From NCBI GenBank assembly GCA_964354225.1, contig CAYGZC010000062.1, forward strand, positions 1 to 8,006: a stretch of DNA of 8,006 nucleotides, in the 5' to 3' direction. The stretch comes from CAYGZC01 sp964354225 (GTDB lineage: Bacteria > Bacteroidota > Ignavibacteria > UBA10030 > SZUA-254). This document shows positions 1 through 5,192 of the stretch, in pieces. The notes below the pieces were generated by a model, which was not told the DNA's origin, ran no database searches, and worked only from the letters and a program-made list of their open reading frames with translations. A program made the position numbers and the translations under genes. How positions within the stretch are numbered: position 1 is the first letter of the stretch; every line of letters starts with the position of its first letter.

Positions 1-974
1 ATCTGACCTGCAAGTGTTCCGGTAAGCGTAGAACTTTGCCCGGCTGCAATTAATGCAAGCGCGAATAATACGCTGGCGATTGTTGTTCCGAGCAATGGTG
101 TAAGAAGATTATGCGCCTGTTGTATCTCGGTTACAATAATATTGTTTTTGAAGAATACAGCCGCAGCAACGATAAGAATTGCTGCATTAACAAAAAAAGC
201 AACATTCAGCGCGATCGAAGTATCCAGCAGATTCCACTTGCATGCCTGACGTTTACATTCATCTGTCTCGCACACATCACGCGTTTGAACAAGCGCAGAG
301 TGCAGATACAAATTGTGCGGCATCACCGTTGCGCCGAGAATGCCAATCGCAACGTAAAGACTTTCAGATGTAAGATGAGGAATAAACCCTTTCGCAGCTT
401 CACCCCATGCTGGTTCCGAGAGAAATACTTCTATCCCAAAACAAATACCTATTGTTGAAATCATCATCACAATAAATGCTTCAACCTTTCTGATACCGAA
501 ATTTTGGATTACTAAAAACAAGATTGTATCGAAGCCGGTGATGATGACGCCGTAGAGAAGCGGAACTTTCAAAAGTAAATTCAACCCTATGGCGGTTCCA
601 AGAACTTCGGCAAGATCACATGCAGCAATTGCAACTTCGCACAATATCCACAAGATGAATACTACGGGTTTAGGATAATTTTCATGGCATGCTTGTGCGA
701 GGTCTCTTCCGGTAACTATTCCTAATCGTGCTGAAAGAGTTTGCAGTAAAATTGCCATCAGGTTTGACATGAGAAGAACCCAGATGAGCGAGTAACCGAA
801 ACGAGCGCCTCCTTCAAGATCGGTTGCCCAGTTACCGGGATCCATATAACCCACACTCACGAGATATGCAGGGCCGATGAATGCAAAAAAACGTTTAAAT
901 GTGCCAACATTCTTCGGAATTGAAACCGAGCGATGTACCTCGGAAAGAGAGGTGGATGTTTGCTCGCTTTTCAC
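1..974 (-). CDS. mntH: NRAMP-family Mn2+/Fe2+ transporter, C-terminus cut by window edge
   Basis: This is a proton-coupled divalent metal importer of the inner membrane, NRAMP/MntH family; about 324 residues are visible, while the family usually has 410 or more. The family signatures are present. TM1 carries GYMDPGNWATD with the metal-binding Asp45 and Asn48. TM6 carries GATVMPHNLYLHS with Met218, the metal-selecting Met of NRAMPs, and Ala215. AAGQSSTLTGTLAGQ of a later helix lies at the window edge. The loop after TM6 holds three Cys (CETDECKRQAC), which is unusual but of unknown meaning. The start is uncertain: the frame is closed by a TAG upstream and has no ATG, so GTG at 974 is the only reasonable start. 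It gives a 30-residue cytoplasmic tail, but the ribosome binding site is poor. An ATG at 1008 in another frame gives only a 12-codon peptide that ends across the GTG. The missing C-terminus prevents telling whether a further domain is fused. Confidence 0.93.
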   Translation of the reverse strand, partial: MKSEQTSTSLSEVHRSVSIPKNVGTFKRFFAFIGPAYLVSVGYMDPGNWATDLEGGARFGYSLIWVLLMSNLMAILLQTLSARLGIVTGRDLAQACHENYPKPVVFILWILCEVAIAACDLAEVLGTAIGLNLLLKVPLLYGVIITGFDTILFLVIQNFGIRKVEAFIVMMISTIGICFGIEVFLSEPAWGEAAKGFIPHLTSESLYVAIGILGATVMPHNLYLHSALVQTRDVCETDECKRQACKWNLLDTSIALNVAFFVNAAILIVAAAVFFKNNIIVTEIQQAHNLLTPLLGTTIASVLFALALIAAGQSSTLTGTLAGQ

Positions 975-997
975 TGCTTCTCTATAAGGAATGCCCT

Positions 998-1008
998 TGT
1001 ACTGTACA
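998..1008. promoter_or_regulatory. Short palindrome upstream of the transporter
   Basis: TGTAC-T-GTACA is a perfect 11-base inverted repeat ending 24 bases before the GTG start of the metal transporter. It could be half of an operator for a metal-responsive repressor, as expected for an NRAMP gene. It does not match the MntR, Fur or DtxR consensus sites that I know, and an 11-base palindrome can occur by chance. The call is weak. Confidence 0.2.
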
Positions 1009-1099
1009 TAAAGCTACCCTGAAGATATATCCCATTTTTGAAGTAAGCGGGAGTATCCTCAAATGATAGTGAATCCTTCTAGGTGGAAACTTCAAGGCA

Positions 1100-1324
1100 C
1101 TAAATGTATCCATTATCAGTTAGATTGTGAACATAGCTCCCCGGGTCGAAGTTAACGGTTCCGTAAAAATACCCCGCTACAATAACATTTCCCGATAGAT
1201 CGATCGCAATATCTTTTCCATAATCAATTGAGTCGCTGCCCAGACGAAAAACGATTTGTGCTGAGATTCTGTTTATCGGTAACAATGTCAGTAGCAATAG
1301 TGATAAAGATAATATCCTACGCAT
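1100..1324 (-). pseudogene. N-terminal stub of a secreted SBBP-type beta-propeller protein
   Basis: The 74-residue frame begins with a clear signal peptide (two Arg, a Leu-rich core, then Ser-Ala-Gln near residues 21-23). It continues with one SBBP-like propeller repeat: DYGKDIAIDLSGNVIVAGYF followed by GTVNFDPGSYVHNLT. In intact proteins this pattern repeats many times over several hundred residues, usually followed by a sorting domain for type IX secretion; here it stops at a TAG where the next conserved strand should begin. A second in-frame stop lies at 1078-1080. The start is well supported: AAGGA ends 7 bases before the ATG. I read it as the 5' remnant of a larger gene lost by deletion or point mutation. 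A genuinely short secreted protein is possible but less likely, since one blade does not fold into a propeller. The 193 bases upstream, to 1517, hold only AT-rich sequence with no gene. Confidence 0.6.
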
Positions 1325-1517
1325 ACAATTTTCCTTTCATAAAATACATAACATTTTATCTGGGTATCCAGCAATAATTTCCCAGGTCCTGTCAATAATT
1401 AATCGATTCGTGTCTGTGGAAATAATTATATTCTTATTTAATAAAGCTATTTTTAAACAGATTCACAACTACTCAAGAATGAATAATTCCTCGAAAATGT
1501 TAAAACTTGGTTAATAT

Positions 1518-2018
1518 TCACCAATTCTCATAATGTACCCTTGTTCCATCATACCGATTTAGCGTATCAAATCTCTCGGCCGGATAACCCACCGGGATGA
1601 TGCACAAAGGTATAATATTCACGGGAAGATCGAAGACCTTCTTCACATATCCAACTCTATCTTCCCTGGGGTAAATACCAACCCAAACTGCGCCAAGGTT
1701 GTTTTCTTCAACCTCAATCAAAATGTTCTCTGTTGCTGCTGCACAATCTTGTACCCACATTCCTTTTTTTATCTCTAAATTTATATCGCCACAGACAACA
1801 ATAGCGGCTTGGGCCTGCTCGATCATTGAAGCATTTCGATGTGTTTGAGATAATCTGCCAAGTGTTTTCTTGTCTTTAACGATAATAAAATGCCATGGCC
1901 TTTCATTGCCTGCGGAGGGAGCACTCATCGCCGCTTCTAAAAGTTTTTTGATAACTTCATCGGATACTTTTTGATCGGTGTATTGCCGAATACTTCGTCG
2001 TTTAAGAATCGAATTCAT
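1518..2018 (-). CDS. Nitroreductase-family FMN oxidoreductase
   Basis: This is a 166-residue flavoprotein of the nitroreductase superfamily, which uses NAD(P)H and bound FMN to reduce nitro compounds, quinones or other electrophiles; the real substrate cannot be read from sequence. Visible hallmarks are the N-terminal RRSIRQY (residues 7-13) that contacts the FMN phosphate, SAPSAGNERPWHFIIV (32-47), the GAVWVGIYP segment (109-117) and CIIPVGYPAE near the C-terminus. It belongs to the short subfamily, and family members work as cytoplasmic dimers. I chose the ATG at 2018 because AGGA lies 7 bases ahead of it and the conserved region starts at once; an in-frame TTG at 2054 would add 12 unsupported residues. 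It is the last gene of the minus-strand cluster. The 101-base gap before it holds a promoter-like box, so it may be transcribed alone as well as by read-through. No clear terminator follows. Confidence 0.92.
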   Translation of the reverse strand: MNSILKRRSIRQYTDQKVSDEVIKKLLEAAMSAPSAGNERPWHFIIVKDKKTLGRLSQTHRNASMIEQAQAAIVVCGDINLEIKKGMWVQDCAAATENILIEVEENNLGAVWVGIYPREDRVGYVKKVFDLPVNIIPLCIIPVGYPAERFDTLNRYDGTRVHYENW

Positions 2019-2051
2019 TTTATATTCCTGGTTGAATTTGGATTTTATAAA

Positions 2052-2059
2052 CAAATATA
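2052..2059 (-). promoter_or_regulatory. Putative -7 promoter element of the nitroreductase gene
   Basis: TATATTTG matches the Bacteroidota housekeeping -7 consensus TAnnTTTG and lies 33 bases before the chosen ATG at 2018, leaving room for the AGGA ribosome binding site. I see no good -33 TTTG at the usual distance. The same octamer occurs upstream of two other genes here. Confidence 0.4.
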
Positions 2060-2119
2060 AAAAGAATTTTTATAGAAAAGAATCGCGTTAATTATTAATA
2101 CAGAAAAAAGATGCGGGGA

Positions 2120-2722
2120 TTAGAGTTTTATAATCGATGTTAACCATGCATTGACTTCACCCTGTTTATAATTTGTTTCGAATTTTGCCTTTCGTATATA
2201 ATTTATCCTGAATCCATCGCGAAAAGCATCTTTTATCTCCACCTGCGTTATCCTTCTTGGTCCCCAGCTGGGTGGTTCATGTTCACTAAAACAAATCATT
2301 AAGTATGATCCACCAACTCTTAAAACGGAATCTATGGTTTTTACAAATTTCTTACGTGCATCGTCGGAGAAGACGTGGAAAAGTCCAGAATCTATAATTG
2401 TGTCGAACTTGAGACCAAGACTTTGAAGGTCAAGTGCATCCTGAACAAGAAACAATCCATGAAGTCCTCGTGCCCATGCTTTCTTTCTCGCTTTCGAAAT
2501 AGCGGCAGATGCAACATCAACTCCGATCACGTCATATCCTTGCTTAACCAGATAAAGCGCATTCTCTCCGGTTCCACAGCCGACGTCGAGCACTAGACCG
2601 TGAATCTCATCCGCCGCTTCTAAGTTTATAAATTCTTTTTGTGGGCGACCAATTTCCCAGCCCGGCATACCATGGTATATTGATTCAAATGAATTAACTA
2701 TATCTTCTCCGGTCGCTTTCAT
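2120..2722 (-). CDS. Class I SAM-dependent methyltransferase, TPMT-like
   Basis: This 200-residue protein has the Rossmann-type SAM-binding fold. Motif I is LVLDVGCGTGEN (residues 43-54), followed by the acidic residue that binds the SAM ribose in GVDVA (Asp69), then DALDL as the next acidic loop and DTIIDSGLFHVF as the post-II region. The N-terminal YHGMPGWEIGRPQ (16-28) resembles the segment found in thiopurine/thiol methyltransferase-like proteins, which act on small thiols, metalloids or halides. The true acceptor is not known. The C-terminus (EHEPPSWGPRRITQVEI, then a Trp) also fits this group. The gene lies 19 bases after the YceI-like gene, and its own ribosome binding site is poor (GGA only 3 bases before the ATG). 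A TATATTTG box sits 8 bases before the ATG, so the gene may be read through from upstream or made from a nearly leaderless message. Confidence 0.88.
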   Translation of the reverse strand: MKATGEDIVNSFESIYHGMPGWEIGRPQKEFINLEAADEIHGLVLDVGCGTGENALYLVKQGYDVIGVDVASAAISKARKKAWARGLHGLFLVQDALDLQSLGLKFDTIIDSGLFHVFSDDARKKFVKTIDSVLRVGGSYLMICFSEHEPPSWGPRRITQVEIKDAFRDGFRINYIRKAKFETNYKQGEVNAWLTSIIKL

Positions 2723-2730
2723 ATTCCATT

Positions 2731-2738
2731 CAAATATA
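2731..2738 (-). promoter_or_regulatory. Putative -7 promoter element very close to the methyltransferase start
   Basis: TATATTTG, identical to the boxes at 2052-2059 and 4534-4541, lies in the 19-base gap after the YceI-like gene and ends 8 bases before the ATG at 2722. If used, transcription would start almost at the start codon. It may instead be a chance AT-rich match. Confidence 0.25.
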
Positions 2739-2741
2739 AAA

Positions 2742-3332
2742 TTACTTTTTCTCTTTCACCATCTCGACATTAATTACAATGCCGACGTCCTCGCCAACAA
2801 GTAACCCGCCAGTTTCGAGAGTCTTATTCCATACAATGTTGAAATCTTTCCGGTTCACTTTTGTTTCTGCCTTGAAACCTGCCCTTGTATTTCCCTGCGG
2901 GTCGATTACGGTACCGTTGAACTTTGTCTCTAGCACAACTGGTTTCGTTATGCCGTGCATCGTGAGATCACCAGTAATTTTATACATATTCTTTCCGCTT
3001 TTCTCAAACGATTTACTAACGAATGCTATTTCTGGATATTTTTCTGCATCAAAGAAATCTGCCGAGCGGAGATGCTTGTCGCGACTTTCACTATCTGTGT
3101 TGATGCTTTTAACTTTGATAGTTGCGTTTATCTTGCCATCCGCAAGATCATCTTTTGTATGAACAAGCATTGCATCAAATTCTGTGAATCTGCCTGTCAC
3201 ATCTGATATAACCATGTGGCTTATGCTAAATGAGACTTTAGAGTGCGCCAGATCGACCTTCCATGTTGTTTGCGCGCCGGCCGTTAGAACACCAAGCAGC
3301 AGCGCAAGTGAGATTGCAATCAGTTTTTTCAT
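2742..3332 (-). CDS. yceI: YceI-family secreted lipid-binding protein
   Basis: YceI-like proteins are lipocalin-shaped beta barrels of the periplasm that bind polyisoprenoid or other long hydrophobic molecules; the cellular role is not settled, although several are induced by stress. This 196-residue protein has the usual family length. A signal peptide is clear: Lys-Lys, a hydrophobic core, then Ala-Gly-Ala before Gln21. The mature part carries three family hallmarks: DLAHSKVSFSISHM (27-40), RDKHLRSADFFDAEKYPEI (84-102) and GDLTMHGITKPV (121-132). The start is firm, with AAAAGGA 7 bases before the ATG. It lies 18 bases after the FMN reductase gene and 19 before the methyltransferase gene, so the three probably share a message with the MarR regulator. 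In this setting it may carry or shield a lipid-soluble quinone or similar electron carrier, but that is inference. Confidence 0.95.
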   Translation of the reverse strand: MKKLIAISLALLLGVLTAGAQTTWKVDLAHSKVSFSISHMVISDVTGRFTEFDAMLVHTKDDLADGKINATIKVKSINTDSESRDKHLRSADFFDAEKYPEIAFVSKSFEKSGKNMYKITGDLTMHGITKPVVLETKFNGTVIDPQGNTRAGFKAETKVNRKDFNIVWNKTLETGGLLVGEDVGIVINVEMVKEKK

Positions 3333-3350
3333 AATATTTTCCTTTTAGGA

Positions 3351-3956
3351 TTATTTATTTGTTTGATGTGAATTAAACCTGTTAATTACTTTCGCCAATT
3401 GAAAGGTTTTTTCTACTAACTCTTTCAACTGCGCTTGAACTTTCAAATCGTTCAGCGATCCATCAGGATTAAATGATTCTTTCGCAGAACGGATAAACAC
3501 CTGCGGCTGGGGTAATATGATAACATTCAGCGCGGTGAGAATTTGTCTCAAGTGTTGTTGGGCACGCATCGTTCCAAATTGTCCGGTTGACGCACCAAAA
3601 ATGGCGGCAACTTTTCCATCGAGAACATTTCCTGCTGTCGATAACCAATCAATTGTGTTTTTCAATCCCCCGGGAACGGAATGATTGTACTCCGGCGTTG
3701 CTATCAGTAGTACCTCTGACTCTTTAATCGAAGCCCTCATTCTTTTCACTGAATCAGGGAACCCGCCCGATTCAATATCACCGTTATAGAGTGGAAGATT
3801 TAGTTCCTTCAGATCAATTTCTTCAACATCTATTCCGATTTTTAATGCAAGCTGTTTTGCAATGCGAAGAGCTTTACGATTATATGAATCCTTTCGCAGG
3901 CTTCCCGATATTCCAATTACTTTTAATTCGTTAGTTGTCAAATTCTTTATTCTCAT
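3351..3956 (-). CDS. NAD(P)H-dependent FMN reductase (flavodoxin-like)
   Basis: This is a 201-residue cytoplasmic flavoprotein of the NADPH-dependent FMN reductase family, which includes azoreductases, chromate reductases and quinone reductases. The flavodoxin fold is visible: strand KVIGISGSL followed by the FMN phosphate loop GSLRKDSYN (18-26), the flavin-ring loop TPEYNHSVPGGLKNTIDWLS (87-106), and AAIFGASTGQFGTMRAQQHLR (117-137). These match the family closely, so the fold and cofactor are secure while the physiological acceptor is open. The ATG lies only 2 bases after the stop of the MarR gene, with no clear ribosome binding site of its own, implying translational coupling. Pairing a MarR repressor with such a reductase is a common arrangement for responses to quinones, diazo dyes or nitro compounds. 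Confidence 0.93.
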   Translation of the reverse strand: MRIKNLTTNELKVIGISGSLRKDSYNRKALRIAKQLALKIGIDVEEIDLKELNLPLYNGDIESGGFPDSVKRMRASIKESEVLLIATPEYNHSVPGGLKNTIDWLSTAGNVLDGKVAAIFGASTGQFGTMRAQQHLRQILTALNVIILPQPQVFIRSAKESFNPDGSLNDLKVQAQLKELVEKTFQLAKVINRFNSHQTNK

Positions 3957-3958
3957 TG

Positions 3959-4426
3959 TTAGTCTTTCACTCTTTTGCTCTGCAGTTCCAACCCAAGTTT
4001 CTTTAACAATCCCGCCAGCGTTCGCTGTTCTTCTTCTGTAAGCACCGAAGTAAGTGTGGTGATGTACTTTGCGTGTTGGATGAAAATCTCATCAAACATT
4101 GTCTTTCCCTTTTGCGTCAACTGGACACGAACTGCGCGTCTATCCTCTGAGCTTCGCACACGCTCGACTAATTCTTCCTTCTCCAGATTATCGACAACCA
4201 TCGTCATATTGCCGCCGCTTACAAGTTGCTTTTTCGATAGTTCGCCAAAAGTAAGTGGTCCAAGATGTCCGAGTGCTTCCAGTACACCGAATTGCGGCTT
4301 GGTCAAACCGAACCCCCGTATCTGTTCACCTGCCATCTTATCGAACGTGGCTGATGCCCGGGCTAGTTTTACCCAGAGATCAAGTGCCAAACTGGCACTT
4401 TTTCCGTATTCCTTCGTGGTTTTCAC
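3959..4426 (-). CDS. MarR-family transcriptional regulator
   Basis: This is a 155-residue dimeric winged-helix repressor. The helix-turn-helix lies in LTFGELSKKQLVSGGNMTMVVDNLEKEELVERV (58-90), with the recognition helix about 70-83, followed by the wing RSSEDRRAVRVQLTQKG (91-107), where the Asp-Arg-Arg pattern is diagnostic for MarR. The flanking N- and C-terminal helices form the dimer interface. The protein has no Cys at all, so it cannot sense oxidants by thiol oxidation as OhrR does; a bound ligand such as an aromatic compound or quinone is more likely. The start is GTG at 4426, since no in-frame ATG exists upstream. It lacks a ribosome binding site, which fits a very short leader. The first gene of the minus-strand cluster, it probably controls itself and the genes that follow through the palindrome at 4433-4450. 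The N-terminal codons contain a perfect hairpin. Confidence 0.94.
   Translation of the reverse strand: MKTTKEYGKSASLALDLWVKLARASATFDKMAGEQIRGFGLTKPQFGVLEALGHLGPLTFGELSKKQLVSGGNMTMVVDNLEKEELVERVRSSEDRRAVRVQLTQKGKTMFDEIFIQHAKYITTLTSVLTEEEQRTLAGLLKKLGLELQSKRVKD
4382..4400 (-). other. Hairpin in the first codons of the MarR gene
   Basis: AAGTGCCA and TGGCACTT form a perfect inverted repeat with 8-base arms and a 3-base loop, beginning 26 bases after the GTG start codon. In the message it would form a stable stem close to the ribosome entry site, and as DNA it could serve as a second protein binding site. It lies within coding sequence (Lys-Ser-Ala-Ser-Leu-Ala-Leu), so chance is possible. Confidence 0.4.
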
Positions 4427-4432
4427 AACATT

Positions 4433-4450
4433 TATTTTAAACTTAAAATA
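4433..4450. promoter_or_regulatory. Probable MarR operator overlapping the regulator's promoter
   Basis: The 18-base sequence reads TATTTTAA-GT-TTAAAATA on the minus strand, with perfect 8-base arms around a 2-base centre. Its length, AT-richness and symmetry match typical MarR operators, and it ends 6 bases before the GTG start of the MarR gene. The embedded TAAGTTTA (4438-4445, minus strand) differs by one base from the TAnnTTTG -7 consensus, so a bound dimer would block the promoter. The distance to the plus-strand promoter box at 4534 is 83 bases, so direct control of the plus-strand genes from this site is less certain. Confidence 0.5.
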
Positions 4451-4533
4451 TTTAATTTCATTATATTAACAGTCTCGGCGATAGTTAAGTTCCACGGTTT
4501 TGTTTCCTTCTTTCGCTTATCATTTTTCTTTCT

Positions 4534-4541
4534 TATATTTG
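4534..4541 (+). promoter_or_regulatory. Putative -7 promoter element of the plus-strand operon
   Basis: TATATTTG matches the TAnnTTTG consensus and lies 38 bases before the ATG of the first plus-strand gene. The only TTTTG upstream (4498-4502) is farther away than the usual -33 spacing, so the promoter is either weak or helped by an activator. A short palindrome, ATTTG-G-CAAAT (4537-4547), overlaps the box. Confidence 0.45.
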
Positions 4542-4579
4542 GCAAATTTACTTTTATTCATTATTTCAAGGAGAGAGTC

Positions 4580-5155
4580 ATGAAGAAAATAATTGTTGGT
4601 GGTTTGGCAGGTGGCATCATCATGTTTATCTGGGGTTGGGCTGCATGGTCGATTTTTTCTGTTCATGCTGGAAGCATGCTGAACATTCCAAACGAAGATG
4701 CGGTTGTTACAGCTATGAGTGTCAACATGGATAAAAAGGCAATTTATGTTTTTCCCGGATTACCTACCGCTTCAGATCAAGCATCGATGGACGACTATAC
4801 ACAGAAGATGCAGCAGGGTCCGGTAGGAATGATTGTTTACGATCCACAGGGCAGTGATCCGATGGCAATGAATCAATTCATTGGTGGAATTATTATTGCT
4901 GTAATTCTTGCTTGCATGGCAGCGTGGTTCCTCTCTCGAAGCACTGCAGCGGCATCATCATACATTGCCCGAGTTGCGTACTGCGGTATGCTTGGAGTTT
5001 TCATTTCCATCGCCGCTTATATTGTCAATTGGAATTGGATGGGCTATTCATTTGAATATACAAGCGCATGGATTATTGATACAGTTATTGGCTGGGTGCT
5101 GGCGGGACTTGGAATCGGCGCGATTGTGAAAACACCAAAAGTTGAAACATTGTAA
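4580..5155 (+). CDS. Four-helix membrane protein of unknown function
   Basis: This 191-residue inner-membrane protein resembles uncharacterised proteins seen in Bacteroidota; I cannot name a function. Predicted helices are about 4-28, 99-119, 129-149 and 163-183. TM1 is Gly- and Trp-rich (GGLAGGIIMFIWGWAAW). Between TM1 and TM2 lies a loop of about 70 residues that is rich in Met, Asp and Pro, with FPGLP (58-62) and a repeated pattern of polar residues; it probably faces the periplasm. There is no heme motif, no conserved His pair like those of a quinol-oxidising cytochrome, and no transporter signature. The start is firm: AAGGAG at 4568-4573 lies 6 bases before the ATG. The gene opens the plus-strand operon, 37 bases before the octaheme cytochrome gene and divergent from the MarR gene. 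A supporting role for the cytochrome, such as assembly or anchoring, is possible but unsupported. Confidence 0.85.
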   Translation: MKKIIVGGLAGGIIMFIWGWAAWSIFSVHAGSMLNIPNEDAVVTAMSVNMDKKAIYVFPGLPTASDQASMDDYTQKMQQGPVGMIVYDPQGSDPMAMNQFIGGIIIAVILACMAAWFLSRSTAAASSYIARVAYCGMLGVFISIAAYIVNWNWMGYSFEYTSAWIIDTVIGWVLAGLGIGAIVKTPKVETL

Positions 5156-5192
5156 TAGAAAAATATTCCAATTAATTAAGGAGATGATAATT

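Noticed and set aside
111..458. Plus-strand open frame opposite the metal transporter
   Set aside because: It is the antisense shadow of a convincing NRAMP coding sequence and has no recognisable domain or ribosome binding site.
1339..1359. Inverted repeat ATAAAAT/ATTTTAT ahead of the propeller stub
   Set aside because: Seven-base AT-only arms with a 7-base spacer are expected by chance here, and the gene it would control looks broken.
1434..1444. AT-only palindrome TTATT-T-AATAA as a terminator after the nitroreductase gene
   Set aside because: The stem is too short and contains no GC pairs, and no T-run follows a stable hairpin; it is likely chance in AT-rich DNA.
2019..2054. TTG start extending the nitroreductase by 12 residues
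   Set aside because: No ribosome binding site and no conserved residues in the extension; the extension also overlaps a promoter-like box and the AGGA site serving the ATG at 2018.
3975..4469. Long plus-strand open frame opposite the MarR gene
   Set aside because: It mirrors a strongly supported MarR gene, is rich in Ser/Cys/Arg as expected of an antisense shadow, and shows no family motif.
4537..4547. ATTTG-G-CAAAT palindrome as an operator for the plus-strand operon
   Set aside because: Five-base arms in AT-rich sequence that partly coincide with the promoter box; it does not match FNR, NsrR or HcpR sites as I know them.
5142..5192. In-frame ATG 17 codons upstream of the octaheme cytochrome start
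   Set aside because: It lies inside the previous gene, has no ribosome binding site, and would place charged residues ahead of a clean signal peptide; AAGGAG points to the ATG at 5193.
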